Of a DNA stretch of 64,000 nucleotides, positions 8,568 to 17,419 are shown in pieces. Made by a program: the position numbers and the translations under genes. The stretch lies in assembly GCA_023421675.1 (NCBI GenBank), contig JAEZTC010000010.1, forward strand, positions 62,001 through 126,000, written 5' to 3'. Position 1 is the first letter of the stretch; each line of letters opens with the position of its first letter. The DNA is from Bacillota bacterium (lineage in GTDB: Bacteria; Bacillota; Clostridia; Acetivibrionales; JANLFN01). A model generated the notes under the pieces. That model was not told the origin of the DNA. It saw nothing but the letters and a program-made list of their open reading frames with translations, and ran no database searches.

Positions 8568-10448
8568 ATGGCAAAAGTAATAGGTATAGATTTAGGTACA
8601 ACAAATTCATGTGTAGCAGTTATGGAAGGCGGAGAGCCTGTAGTAATTCCTAATCAAGAAGGAAACAGGACAACACCATCTGTAGTTGCATTTTCTAAAT
8701 CAGGTGAAAGACTTGTTGGTCAGGTAGCAAAAAGGCAGGCTATAACTAATCCTGAAAGAACCATTGCATCAATTAAAAGAGATATGGGTACAGACAGGAA
8801 AGTTGCTATAGATGATAAGAAATACACACCACAGGAAATATCAGCAATGGTGCTTCAGAAGCTGAAATCAGATGCAGAGGCATTTCTAGGTGAAACTATC
8901 ACTCAGGCTGTTATAACAGTGCCTGCATACTTCAGCGATTCTCAAAGACAAGCAACAAAGGATGCCGGAAAGATTGCCGGACTTGAAGTACTCAGAATAA
9001 TAAATGAGCCTACAGCCGCAGCACTTGCTTACGGACTTGACAAGGAACATGACCAAAAGATAATGGTATTTGACCTTGGTGGAGGTACCTTTGATGTATC
9101 CATTCTTGAAATTGGAGATGGTGTTTTCGAAGTTCTTGCAACAAATGGTAACAATAGACTCGGCGGAGATGATTTTGACCAGAAGGTAATGGACTATCTG
9201 GCAGAAACCTTTAAGAGAGAAAATGGTATTGATTTAAGAATTGATAAAACAGCACTTCAGAGACTTAAGGAAGCTGCTGAAAAAGCTAAGATTGAACTTT
9301 CAACTGTAGCATCAACAAATATTAATCTTCCATTTATAACTGCTGATGCATCAGGTCCAAAACACCTTGATATTACAATGACAAGAGCAAAATTTGATGA
9401 ACTCACCGCGGACCTTGTTGAAAAAACTATGGTACCCACAAGACAGGCTTTACAAGATGCAGGACTTTCACCTGAAAAAATAGATAAGATATTGCTTGTT
9501 GGTGGTTCTTCGAGAATTCCAGCAGTTCAGGAAGCAGTAAGAAAGTATCTTGGAAAAGAACCTTTCAAAGGTATTAATCCTGACGAATGTGTTGCAGTCG
9601 GAGCTTCAATACAGGCCGGAGTACTTACCGGTGAAGTAAAGGATCTTCTGCTCCTTGATGTTACTCCGTTGTCACTTGGTATTGAAACACTTGGAGGAGT
9701 TTGTACAAGATTAATAGAAAGAAATACTACAATACCTTCAAAGAAAAGCCAGGTGTTCTCTACAGCTGCAGATGGCCAGACTAGTGTTGAAATTCATGTT
9801 CTGCAGGGCGAAAGAGAAATGGCTCAGTATAACAAGACTCTTGGAAGATTCCAGCTTACAGGTATAATGCCTGCACCAAGAGGAGTTCCGCAAATTGAAG
9901 TTTCATTTGATATTGATGCAAATGGTATCGTGCATGTTTCTGCAAAGGATTTAGGTACAGGAAACGAGCAGAAGATAACAATAACTGCTTCAACCAACCT
10001 TTCGGATTCCGAAATAGACAATGCTGTTAAGGAAGCAGAGAAATTTGCTGCTGAAGATAAGAAGCGTAAAGAAGAAATAGAAATAAGAAACAACGCAGAT
10101 TCAATGGTTTATCAGTCTGAGAAGACTATAAAAGATCTTGGTGATAAGCTATCTGCTGATGATAAATCAAAAATTGAAACTGAAATAAATAAAGTTAAGG
10201 AAGCTTTAAAAGGAACGGATAATGAAGCAATAAAAGCAGCAACAGAAGCTCTTACACAGGCATTCTATGATGTATCAGCAAAGATATATCAACAGAATCC
10301 AGGTGCGCAGGGTGCAGACCCGGGTGCGGGTTTTAATCCTGGAGCAGCAGGTTTTGATCCGGGACAGCAGGCTGGAGGAAATGCAGCAGGCGGACAGGAT
10401 AATGTATATGATGCAGATTATAAGGTTGTAGATGATGATAAGAAATAA
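8568..10448 (+). CDS. dnaK: Chaperone DnaK (Hsp70)
   Basis: 626 aa. The actin-like ATPase domain opens with [15 protein letters not shown] and contains [12 protein letters not shown] and [14 protein letters not shown]; the substrate-binding domain starts after [17 protein letters not shown]. The C-terminus is a Gly/Ala/Gln-rich tail ending in [13 protein letters not shown]. It folds and holds unfolded proteins with DnaJ and GrpE. The ATG is preceded by AAGAGGGA. A hairpin follows the gene, so dnaJ may depend partly on its own promoter. Confidence 0.99.
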   Translation: MAKVIGIDLGTTNSCVAVMEGGEPVVIPNQEGNRTTPSVVAFSKSGERLVGQVAKRQAITNPERTIASIKRDMGTDRKVAIDDKKYTPQEISAMVLQKLKSDAEAFLGETITQAVITVPAYFSDSQRQATKDAGKIAGLEVLRIINEPTAAALAYGLDKEHDQKIMVFDLGGGTFDVSILEIGDGVFEVLATNGNNRLGGDDFDQKVMDYLAETFKRENGIDLRIDKTALQRLKEAAEKAKIELSTVASTNINLPFITADASGPKHLDITMTRAKFDELTADLVEKTMVPTRQALQDAGLSPEKIDKILLVGGSSRIPAVQEAVRKYLGKEPFKGINPDECVAVGASIQAGVLTGEVKDLLLLDVTPLSLGIETLGGVCTRLIERNTTIPSKKSQVFSTAADGQTSVEIHVLQGEREMAQYNKTLGRFQLTGIMPAPRGVPQIEVSFDIDANGIVHVSAKDLGTGNEQKITITASTNLSDSEIDNAVKEAEKFAAEDKKRKEEIEIRNNADSMVYQSEKTIKDLGDKLSADDKSKIETEINKVKEALKGTDNEAIKAATEALTQAFYDVSAKIYQQNPGAQGADPGAGFNPGAAGFDPGQQAGGNAAGGQDNVYDADYKVVDDDKK

Positions 10449-10479
10449 AGAAAACAATACAATTTAATACATGAACTGT

Positions 10480-10511
10480 AATAGTCAAAGTCCAAAGAGG
10501 CTTTGACTATT
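10480..10511 (+). other. Stem-loop after dnaK (weak terminator or attenuator)
   Basis: An 11-bp perfect stem (AATAGTCAAAG / CTTTGACTATT) with a 10-nt loop. It is not followed by a clean T run, so it would make a weak terminator; it could instead protect the 3' end of the operon message or lower dnaJ read-through. Confidence 0.55.
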
Positions 10512-10575
10512 ATAAGTTTAGGTAATAAAGGTTTAGCTGAAAGTATTTAATTTGTTGTAAATGATGACACACCTT

Positions 10576-10584
10576 TGTTATAAT
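10576..10584 (+). promoter_or_regulatory. Extended -10 promoter for dnaJ
   Basis: TGTTATAAT (TGnTATAAT) with a weak -35 TTGTAA (10555-10560). It lies between the post-dnaK hairpin and dnaJ and has no CIRCE nearby, suggesting that dnaJ also gets CIRCE-independent transcription. Confidence 0.55.
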
Positions 10585-10645
10585 AATTCAGGTATAGATA
10601 AGCAGTATTGAAATGAGAAAGTTTTTAGAAGCGAGGTTGATTCAA

Positions 10646-11791
10646 TTGGCTGACAAAAGAGATTATTATGAGGTTTTGGGCATTGATAAAAGCTCATCCG
10701 ATGCAGATATAAAGAAAGCATACAGAAAAATGGCAAAGCAGTATCATCCTGATGTTAATCCTGATGATAAGGCTGCAGAAGCCAAATTTAAGGAAGTTAG
10801 CGAAGCATATGAGGTTCTCAGCGATCCTCAAAAACGTGCAAGGTATGACCAATATGGCCATGCGGGTACTGATCCTAACGGTTTTGGTGGGTTTGAAGGT
10901 GGTTTTGGAGGCTTTGATTTTGGCGGAATTGGAGACATTTTTGAATCCTTCTTTGGCGGAAGCGGTTTTGGAGGAAGATCTTCAAAGTCAAAACGAGGAC
11001 CGCAGAAAGGTGCAGATCTTAAATATGCTGTAGAAATTGCTTTTGAAGAGGCAGCCTTTGGTATTGAAAGGGAAATAAACATAAATCGTATGGAAAATTG
11101 CAGTACATGTAACGGTACCGGAGCAAAGCCAGGGACATCTGCTTCAACATGTAAGCATTGTAACGGAACAGGTCAGGTTCAGGTAAAGCAAAGCACTCCA
11201 TTTGGACAGTTTGTAAATGTCAAGACTTGTGATGTTTGTCACGGTGAAGGCAGAATTATAACTGACCCATGCGGAAGCTGCGGCGGAAAAGGTAAAATTA
11301 GAAAAAGCGTAAAAATAAAAGTTAATATTCCTGCAGGTATAGATGATGGTCAGACTATCTCGCTCAGAGGCGAAGGTGAGCCTGGAACAAGAGGAGGACC
11401 AGCAGGTGATTTATATATTACTGTAAGAGTTAAGGCACATGCTCTGTTCCAAAGACAGGGTACTGATGTAGTGTGTGATATTCCCATAACCTTTGTACAG
11501 GCTGCATTAGGAGCTGAAATAGAGGTTCCGACTCTCGACGGAAAGGTTAGGTACACCGTACCGGAAGGAACTCAAACGGCTACCGTTTTCAGACTCAAAG
11601 GAAAGGGAATACCCTTTATAAGAGGTGGCGGACGCGGAGATCAGTATGTCAGAGTTAACATTGAGGTGCCTAAAAAGCTTAATGAAAAGCAGAAAGCTAT
11701 TCTCCGTGAGTTTTCAGATCAGCTTGGAGATGATGCTCATGAGCAGAGAAAAGGCTTTTTTGAAAAGATGAAAGACGCATTGGGGATGTAA
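10646..11791 (+). CDS. dnaJ: Chaperone DnaJ (Hsp40)
   Basis: 381 aa from TTG 10646. The J domain has HPD in [11 protein letters not shown]; a Gly/Phe-rich linker follows; then a zinc domain with four CxxCxGxG-type repeats ([32 protein letters not shown]), and the C-terminal peptide-binding domains. I chose TTG because the family starts right before DYYEVLG and GCGAGGTT lies 8 bases upstream. An in-frame ATG at 10613 would add 11 atypical residues and has no good ribosome binding site. It stimulates DnaK ATPase and binds unfolded clients. Confidence 0.96.
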   Translation: MADKRDYYEVLGIDKSSSDADIKKAYRKMAKQYHPDVNPDDKAAEAKFKEVSEAYEVLSDPQKRARYDQYGHAGTDPNGFGGFEGGFGGFDFGGIGDIFESFFGGSGFGGRSSKSKRGPQKGADLKYAVEIAFEEAAFGIEREININRMENCSTCNGTGAKPGTSASTCKHCNGTGQVQVKQSTPFGQFVNVKTCDVCHGEGRIITDPCGSCGGKGKIRKSVKIKVNIPAGIDDGQTISLRGEGEPGTRGGPAGDLYITVRVKAHALFQRQGTDVVCDIPITFVQAALGAEIEVPTLDGKVRYTVPEGTQTATVFRLKGKGIPFIRGGGRGDQYVRVNIEVPKKLNEKQKAILREFSDQLGDDAHEQRKGFFEKMKDALGM

Positions 11792-11792
11792 A

Positions 11793-11995
11793 AAAGTTGA
11801 CAGTTGACGAGATGACAAGAGGACAGTTAAAGATAAAAGACAGTTGACAGTTGACAGAGGACGAGAGGACAGTTAAGTTCAATTGAGAATTAAGAATTGA
11901 GAATTGAGAATTAAAGGATAAGTGTACAATTTACAGTTTACAATGTACAGTTAAAGACAAGAGTGAGTGTACAGTTTACAGTTAAAAACGAATTA
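11793..11995. repeat. Large intergenic cluster of the GTTGACA / GTGTACAGTTTACA / AATTGAGAATTAAG repeats
   Basis: About 200 bases made almost only of short related words: two copies of GTTGACAGTTGAC...GAGGACAGTTAA, then AATTGAGAATTAAGAATTGAG-type words, then GTGTACAATTTACAGTTTACA and a further GTGTACAGTTTACAGTTAA. The same families appear after lepA and after rpoZ. There is no open reading frame. It separates dnaJ from prmA. Confidence 0.8.
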
Positions 11996-12003
11996 AGAAT
12001 AAT

Positions 12004-12055
12004 ACCCTGTGCTTTATGTGTCCCCATAATAGGGGGACCTACAGGGGGTAAAGCA
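12004..12055 (+). other. Structured element with alternative pairings upstream of prmA
   Basis: A stem TGCTTTA (12010-12016) / TAAAGCA (12049-12055) encloses a perfect GTCCCC / GGGGAC hairpin (12020-12038). The upstream CCCTGT (12005-12010) can instead pair with ACAGGG (12041-12046), which competes with the first stem. Just downstream is TGTTATAAA (12060-12068), a possible extended -10. The element is therefore either a DNA operator overlapping the -35 region or, if transcription starts upstream, a switching RNA leader. Confidence 0.4.
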
Positions 12056-12093
12056 AAGCTGTTATAAAATGATTAAAAAATGGAGAGCGGAAA

Positions 12094-13038
12094 ATGAAAT
12101 GGACTGAAGTTAAGATTACAACAACCGGGGAAGCAAGTGATGCGGTTTCTGAGATGCTTATGACATTGGGAGCCAACGGTGTTGCAATTGATGACCCTGA
12201 TGATATCAGAATGGAAATAGCCAAACCTAATACACTTGATTATGCTGATGAGGAATTCGTAAACTCTTTGGGAAGTGATGTTGTAATAAAAGCCTACTTC
12301 TCCGAAGATAAAAATTCTTCTGAATTAATGATGCTGGCTAATGAAAAAATGACTGTAATTTCTCAATTCCTTGATACGGGAAATTACAAGGTCGAAGCTG
12401 CAAATGTAGATGAAGAAGATTGGGCAAATAATTGGAAGAAGTATTACAAACCTATTCACATAACTGAACGGGTAGTAATAAAGCCATCTTGGGAGGAATA
12501 TGACGCTAGAGACAAGGAAATTGTAATTGAAATAAATCCCGGAATGGCTTTTGGTACAGGAACGCATGAAACAACTCGGTTATGCATACAAATGCTTGAA
12601 AAGTATTTAAGGCCGGGTGACAGTGTTCTTGATGCTGGCTGTGGCACCGGAATTCTTGCAATTACGTCAGCAAAGCTTGGTGCTTCACGTATAACAGCAT
12701 TTGATATTGATGAGGTGGCAGTAAGAGTTACAAGAGAAAACTGTGAATTGAACAATGTTTTGGATAAGATAGACAGTTTCTCAGGTGAATTGAAAAATGT
12801 ACAGCCAGTTAAATATGACGTTGTAATAGCTAATATCATTGCAAACGTAATAATCAGCATTTCATCTGATATTAAAAAATATATTAAGGAAGACGGTATG
12901 TTCATTACGTCAGGTATTATAAAGGAAAGAAAGCAGGAAGTTATTGATACCTATACAAAACTTGGTTTCAAATGTGAAAGCATTGTGGAACTGGGAGAAT
13001 GGACGGCGATAGCGTTAAGATGCCAAGATTCTTTGTAG
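12094..13038 (+). CDS. prmA: Ribosomal protein L11 methyltransferase PrmA
   Basis: 314 aa. An N-terminal ferredoxin-like recognition domain is followed by a linker with EEDWANNWKKYYKPIHI and NPGMAFGTGTHETTRLC. The class I SAM-binding core has VLDAGCGTGILAI, and NIIANVII matches the family catalytic-site region. It methylates L11 on the ribosome. The ATG follows GGAGAGCGG. It overlaps the start of rsmE, so translation is probably coupled; prmA-rsmE next to dnaJ is a common firmicute order. Confidence 0.96.
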   Translation: MKWTEVKITTTGEASDAVSEMLMTLGANGVAIDDPDDIRMEIAKPNTLDYADEEFVNSLGSDVVIKAYFSEDKNSSELMMLANEKMTVISQFLDTGNYKVEAANVDEEDWANNWKKYYKPIHITERVVIKPSWEEYDARDKEIVIEINPGMAFGTGTHETTRLCIQMLEKYLRPGDSVLDAGCGTGILAITSAKLGASRITAFDIDEVAVRVTRENCELNNVLDKIDSFSGELKNVQPVKYDVVIANIIANVIISISSDIKKYIKEDGMFITSGIIKERKQEVIDTYTKLGFKCESIVELGEWTAIALRCQDSL

Positions 13039-13775
13039 ACCCTCAATATATTGGACCAGAAAGTATAACAGTCGAAGGTGAAAATTATAACCATATAAAA
13101 AACGTTTTAAGACTAAAAAAGGACGACAGCATTGTAATCTGTGACGGGCTTGGAACGGATTATATGGGTTATATAGAGGACTTTGGGCAGGGAATAGTAA
13201 AGGTAAAAATTATTAGTACTGAGAGGAACAAGACTGAACCGCCTGTAAATGTAACTCTTTATCAAGGACTGCCAAAAGCCGATAAAATGGAATATATAAT
13301 TCAAAAGTCTGTTGAACTGGGAATAGCCAGAATTGTTCCGGTTATAACAGGCAGGACAATTGTAAAGCTTGATGGTGCAAAAGATGCAGAAAAGAAAACC
13401 TCACGGTGGCAGAAGATTGCATCAGAAGCAGCCAAACAGTGTAACAGGGGAATAATACCTTCTGTTGAATTGCCCATTACCTTTAAGGGTGCTTTGAATA
13501 GTGTAAAAGAAAGCGGATTTAATTTGATCCCATATGAAAATGAACAGGAAGTAACTCTTAAATCTTGCCTGACGGAAGCTTCTGGTCATAAGGATATTTC
13601 GTTTTTTATAGGGCCAGAGGGCGGTTTTACTGAGGAAGAAGTTGATATAGCAAAAAAATCTGGTGTTATTCCAGTATCACTTGGGCCAAGAATATTGAGA
13701 ACTGAAACTGCAGGTATTTCTCTTTTATCAATTATTATGTATGAACTTGGTGATATGGGTAAAAAGAGCTTTTAA
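13020..13775 (+). CDS. rsmE: 16S rRNA (uracil1498-N3)-methyltransferase RsmE
   Basis: About 251 aa from ATG 13020, which gives the family N-terminus MPRFFVD; an upstream ATG at 12999 would add 7 residues and has a GGGAG only 2 bases away, so the start is uncertain. It overlaps the last 19 bases of prmA. It has a small PUA-like N-terminal domain and a SPOUT-fold C-terminal domain with the knotted SAM site FFIGPEGGFTEEEV and SLGPRILRTETAGI. The enzyme methylates U1498 of 16S rRNA. Confidence 0.95.
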   Translation: MPRFFVDPQYIGPESITVEGENYNHIKNVLRLKKDDSIVICDGLGTDYMGYIEDFGQGIVKVKIISTERNKTEPPVNVTLYQGLPKADKMEYIIQKSVELGIARIVPVITGRTIVKLDGAKDAEKKTSRWQKIASEAAKQCNRGIIPSVELPITFKGALNSVKESGFNLIPYENEQEVTLKSCLTEASGHKDISFFIGPEGGFTEEEVDIAKKSGVIPVSLGPRILRTETAGISLLSIIMYELGDMGKKSF

Positions 13776-13796
13776 AGGTGCGTAAGCGCCTTTTAT
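13774..13796 (+). terminator. Short intrinsic terminator after rsmE
   Basis: Stem AAAGGTGC / GCGCCTTT with a GTAA tetraloop, followed by TTTTATAA. It overlaps the rsmE stop codon. Confidence 0.6.
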
Positions 13797-13917
13797 AATG
13801 CAGTATGGTATTATAAAAACGTTCATATTTAAAAATGTTAAAAAAACGAGTAAACACGAGAAAAAACGATTATAATATATAAAAATTCAAAAAACGGCTT
13901 TTATTTATAATTATTTG

Positions 13918-13926
13918 TGTTATAAT
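13918..13926 (+). promoter_or_regulatory. Extended -10 promoter for the yicC-remA-gmk-rpoZ-coaBC-glyQS cluster
   Basis: TGTTATAAT (TGnTATAAT) about 80 bases before yicC; no convincing -35. It is the first clear promoter for the six-gene cluster that ends at the terminator after glyQS. Confidence 0.55.
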
Positions 13927-14006
13927 ACTTAAGTAATATTTTTACCAATATAATGATGTGTACTTATTATAAATAACGGCACATAGGTTAAGGATGAAAA
14001 TAGTAT

Positions 14007-14885
14007 ATGACTAGAAGTATGACAGGGTTTGGCAGAGGCGAATATAAAAGTGAAAAACAGGATTTTCTTATTGAAATTAAAACTGTTAATCACAGATACA
14101 GCGATCTTTTTTTAAAACTTCCAAGACAGTTATCCTTTCTTGAGGACAAGGTACGAGAAACAATCAGTAAAAGTATTTCAAGAGGAAAAATAGACGTCTA
14201 TGTTTCATATGATGAACATGGAGATGATTCTAGAAGTGTTCAGATTGATGAGCCTCTTGCAAAAGCTTATATCAAATCTATCGAAACCTTAAGGGATAAT
14301 TTTAATCTTAGGGATGATATTTCGGTTTCACTTGTAGCACGTTTCCCTGATGTGTTAAAAATTGAAAAGACTGAGGTTGATGAGGACGAAACCTGGCAGG
14401 GATTTAAAAAAGCTCTCGATGCTGCACTTGAGTCTCTTGTTAAAATGCGCGAGGTTGAGGGAGAAGGCCTTAAAAAAGACATGGTTGAAAGAGCCTCATA
14501 TATAAAAGGTATTGTAAAAATAATTGAGGACTATTCTCCGCAAGTAGTTAGGGACTATAAGCAAAAGCTTGAAAACAGGCTTAAAGAGCTTCTTGACCAG
14601 CAGGTTGTTGATGAAAGCAGAATAGCAATGGAGGTTGCAATTTTTGCGGATAGATGCAGTATAAACGAAGAACTTGTAAGATTAAACAGCCATATCAAAC
14701 AGTTCAAACAAACTCTTGATATGGATCAGCCTGTAGGAAGAAAGCTGGATTTCCTTGTTCAGGAGATGAATAGAGAAATTAATACGATTGGTTCGAAGGC
14801 AAATGATATAGAAATAGCTAAACATGTAGTAGAAATAAAGAGCGAAATAGAAAAAATTCGTGAACAGGTACAGAATATTGAATAA
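14007..14885 (+). CDS. YicC/YloC family endoribonuclease
   Basis: 292 aa. The N-terminus MTRSMTGFGRGEY and IEIKTVNHRYSDLFLKLPR is the YicC family signature. The C-terminal DUF1732 part has EVAIFADRCSINEELVRLNSHI and LDFLVQEMNREINTIGSKA. Family members have been reported as endoribonucleases that can act on small RNAs. It starts a cluster with remA and gmk in the usual firmicute order. The start is ATG 14007; the ribosome binding site (AAGGATG) is moderate. Confidence 0.93.
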   Translation: MTRSMTGFGRGEYKSEKQDFLIEIKTVNHRYSDLFLKLPRQLSFLEDKVRETISKSISRGKIDVYVSYDEHGDDSRSVQIDEPLAKAYIKSIETLRDNFNLRDDISVSLVARFPDVLKIEKTEVDEDETWQGFKKALDAALESLVKMREVEGEGLKKDMVERASYIKGIVKIIEDYSPQVVRDYKQKLENRLKELLDQQVVDESRIAMEVAIFADRCSINEELVRLNSHIKQFKQTLDMDQPVGRKLDFLVQEMNREINTIGSKANDIEIAKHVVEIKSEIEKIREQVQNIE

Positions 14886-14922
14886 ATAGTTTGGAATTAA
14901 TATATATGGGAGGGAAAAATAA

Positions 14923-15198
14923 ATGAAACTAATAAATATAGGATTTGGTAATATAGTTTCTGCAAACAGGCTTGTAGCAATCGTTAGTCCTGAATCTGCA
15001 CCAATTAAAAGAATAATACAGGAAGCAAGAGACAGAGGAATGCTGATAGACGCAACCTATGGAAGAAGAACACGTGCGGTAATAATCACTGATAGTGACC
15101 ATATAATATTATCTGCAGTACAGCCTGAAACAGTTGCACACAGATTAAACGTGAAAGATGACGATGGCGATGATGATATAATCGAGAGTGAGGACTAG
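14923..15198 (+). CDS. remA: RemA-like regulator (DUF370)
   Basis: 91 aa. The N-terminus [20 protein letters not shown] and the central [32 protein letters not shown] are the hallmark of RemA. In Bacillus RemA is a ring-forming DNA-binding protein that activates biofilm-matrix and osmoprotection genes; the target set here is unknown. The C-terminus is acidic. The ATG follows GGGAGGG. It sits between yicC and gmk, the conserved position. Confidence 0.95.
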   Translation: MKLINIGFGNIVSANRLVAIVSPESAPIKRIIQEARDRGMLIDATYGRRTRAVIITDSDHIILSAVQPETVAHRLNVKDDDGDDDIIESED

Positions 15199-15207
15199 GA
15201 GGCCAAA

Positions 15208-15831
15208 ATGAACCGCAATGGTTTATTGGTAGTTCTTTCAGGACCTTCAGGTTCTGGAAAGGGAACTTTGATTAAACGTGTGAGGGAACAGTATACAAAT
15301 ATAAGATTTTCCATTTCAGCAACAACACGAAGACCAAGAGAAGGCGAAGTAGATGGAAAAAACTATTTTTTTGTTACCAACGACCAGTTTAAATCAATGA
15401 TAGAAAATGATAAGCTTGTTGAATGGGTTGAGTATTGCGGAAATTACTACGGTACGCCGAGAGAATATGTTGAAGAATCTACAAGTCAGGGTTTTGACAT
15501 TGTGCTGGAAATAGAAGTTGAAGGTGCATTAAATATAATAAAAAGATATCCTGATTGTGTATCGGTTTTTATACTGCCGCCATCCTTTGAAGAGCTTAGG
15601 AGAAGAATTGAAGGCAGAGGGACGGAAAACCCCGATGTTATTGACCGCAGGCTTGAAAGGGCAAAAAAGGAACTGGAATTTGTTAATCATTATGATTATG
15701 TGGTTATAAATGATAACATTGAGGAAGCTGCTTCAGAGATAATAAATATTCTTAGTGCTGAAAAGCTTAAATTCAGCAGGAATCAAAATATATTAGAATC
15801 AATAGGTATCAAATCACAGGAGGGATTTTAA
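15208..15831 (+). CDS. gmk: Guanylate kinase
   Basis: 207 aa. P-loop GPSGSGKGT (~11-19), GMP-binding region with STTRRPREGEVDGKNYFFV, and LEIEVEGALNI. It converts GMP to GDP with ATP. It begins 9 bases after remA and its stop overlaps the rpoZ start (TAATG), which indicates translational coupling. Confidence 0.98.
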   Translation: MNRNGLLVVLSGPSGSGKGTLIKRVREQYTNIRFSISATTRRPREGEVDGKNYFFVTNDQFKSMIENDKLVEWVEYCGNYYGTPREYVEESTSQGFDIVLEIEVEGALNIIKRYPDCVSVFILPPSFEELRRRIEGRGTENPDVIDRRLERAKKELEFVNHYDYVVINDNIEEAASEIINILSAEKLKFSRNQNILESIGIKSQEGF

Positions 15832-16043
15832 TGTCAATGATTGAGCCTTCTATAGGTGAACTTATGAAAAGGGTTGACAGCAGATATACGCTTGTAGTAG
15901 AGTCTGCGAAAAGGGCACGCCAGCTTTCGGAAGGCGCACACAAGCTAACCAAGTGTGCTTCAGAGAAACCGGTTACAATAGCAGTAAATGAAATCTATGA
16001 AGATAAGATTACATATGTAAGGACAAGAAGTGGAATAAAGTAG
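15831..16043 (+). CDS. rpoZ: RNA polymerase omega subunit
   Basis: 70 aa. MIEPSIGELMKRVDSRYTLV followed by AKRARQLSEG and KPVTIAVNEI is typical of firmicute omega. It helps assemble beta-prime into the core enzyme. The ATG overlaps the gmk stop and the ribosome binding site AGGAGGG lies inside gmk. Confidence 0.96.
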   Translation: MSMIEPSIGELMKRVDSRYTLVVESAKRARQLSEGAHKLTKCASEKPVTIAVNEIYEDKITYVRTRSGIK

Positions 16044-16044
16044 T

Positions 16045-16194
16045 TGTCAGTTGACAGAGGACAAGAGGACAGTTGGAATAAACCGTAAATGTAGTTATAT
16101 TGGACAAGTAGCAGCTAAAAAGGCTGATGTTTGTCCAATCTTAGTTCATATGGTTTTTTAACTGTCAACTGTCATCTCGTCATCTGTCAACTGA
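16045..16194. repeat. Inverted pair of the GTTGACA/GAGGACAGTT repeats enclosing a nested hairpin
   Basis: The left arm (16045-16075, TGTCAGTTGACAGAGGACAA...) is nearly the reverse complement of the right arm (16160-16194, AACTGTCAACTGTCATCTCG...). Between them ATTGGACAA (16098-16106) pairs with TTGTCCAAT (16130-16138), with a small CAGC/GCTG stem inside. In RNA this would fold into a long imperfect stem between rpoZ and coaBC. It is the third site of the repeat family and the only one in inverted arrangement. Confidence 0.75.
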
Positions 16195-16213
16195 GTTTAT
16201 TGGAGGTGAGGAA

Positions 16214-17419
16214 ATGTTAGAGGGTAAAACGGTTGTAGTAGGTGTATGTGGCGGAATTGCGGCATATAAGGTGGTAGACGTTGTCAGCAGGCTCAGAAAG
16301 AGCGGGGCGGATGTTCATGTAATTATGACTGAAAATGCAGCAAAGTTTGTTTCGCCTTTAACTTTCCAATCCATATCTCACAACCCGGTAATTACTGATA
16401 TGTTTGCCGAACCCAAACAGTGGTCGGTGGAGCACATAGCTCTTGCTGACAGGGCGGATTTAATAGTTGTCGCTCCTGCAACCGCAAATATTATTGGTAA
16501 GGTTGCAAACGGAATTGCCGATGATATGCTGTCAACGACAATTATGGCTACAAAGGCCAAGGTTTTATTCGTACCTGCTATGAATTACAATATGTATGAG
16601 AATCAGATTGTTCAGGAGAATATAGAAAAACTTTCCTACCTTGGTTATATGTTTATGGAACCGGATACAGGTATGATGGCAGAGGGCAGTTCGGGTAAAG
16701 GAAGACTTCCTGAACCAATAAGGATATTTGAAGAAATTAAGTCACAATTGCAGATAATAAATGATTTGTCGGGTCTTAAGGTGTTGATTACAGCTGGACC
16801 CACAAGAGAAGCTATTGATCCTGTAAGGTATATTACCAACCGTTCATCCGGAAAGATGGGCTACGCATTTGCGGCAGCTGCAGCAAGCAGGGGGGCAGAT
16901 GTAAGAATCATTTCAGGACCGGTTAATATAGCTTCGCCAAAAGGTGTAAATGTTACGAGGGTTGTTTCTGCACAAGATATGTATAATGAAGTAATGGAAT
17001 CCTATGAAGACTTTGATATAATCATTCTAGTTGCTGCTGTTGCTGATTACAGAGCAAAATATACAGCTGAAAACAAGATTAAAAAAAGCGATGACAATAT
17101 GGTGATAGAGCTTGTAAGGAACCCTGATATAGCAAAGGAGCTTGGAAAGGTAAAGGGCGGCAGGGTAGTAGTAGGAACCTGTGCGGAAACTGAAAATTTA
17201 TATGTGAATGCAAAATCGAAGCTTGAGTCCAAAAATTTTGACATCATTATGGCGAATGATGTTACAATGGAGGGAGCTGGTTTTGGTGTGGATACTAATA
17301 TAGTTAAAATAATAAAAAAGGATGGTACCATCGTCGATCTGCCCATAATGGATAAGCTTGAAGTTGCGGGGAAGGTACTTGACGAGGTTGTAAACCTTAT
17401 AAATGAGGAGGAGAACTAA
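16214..17419 (+). CDS. coaBC: Bifunctional phosphopantothenoylcysteine decarboxylase / phosphopantothenate-cysteine ligase
   Basis: 401 aa. The N-terminal CoaC flavoprotein domain has GVCGGIAAYK, the active-site His in QWSVEHIALA, and PAMNYNMYEN. The C-terminal CoaB domain has ITAGPTREAIDPVRYITNRS, SSGKMGYAFAAAAASRGA and AAVADY. It makes 4'-phosphopantetheine from phosphopantothenate and cysteine in CoA biosynthesis. The ATG follows GGAGGTGAGG. glyQS starts immediately after its stop. Confidence 0.97.
   Translation: MLEGKTVVVGVCGGIAAYKVVDVVSRLRKSGADVHVIMTENAAKFVSPLTFQSISHNPVITDMFAEPKQWSVEHIALADRADLIVVAPATANIIGKVANGIADDMLSTTIMATKAKVLFVPAMNYNMYENQIVQENIEKLSYLGYMFMEPDTGMMAEGSSGKGRLPEPIRIFEEIKSQLQIINDLSGLKVLITAGPTREAIDPVRYITNRSSGKMGYAFAAAAASRGADVRIISGPVNIASPKGVNVTRVVSAQDMYNEVMESYEDFDIIILVAAVADYRAKYTAENKIKKSDDNMVIELVRNPDIAKELGKVKGGRVVVGTCAETENLYVNAKSKLESKNFDIIMANDVTMEGAGFGVDTNIVKIIKKDGTIVDLPIMDKLEVAGKVLDEVVNLINEEEN

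Noticed and set aside
12456..12905. 149-aa minus-strand frame inside prmA
   Set aside because: Shadow of the conserved prmA frame; no ribosome binding site and no recognisable domain.
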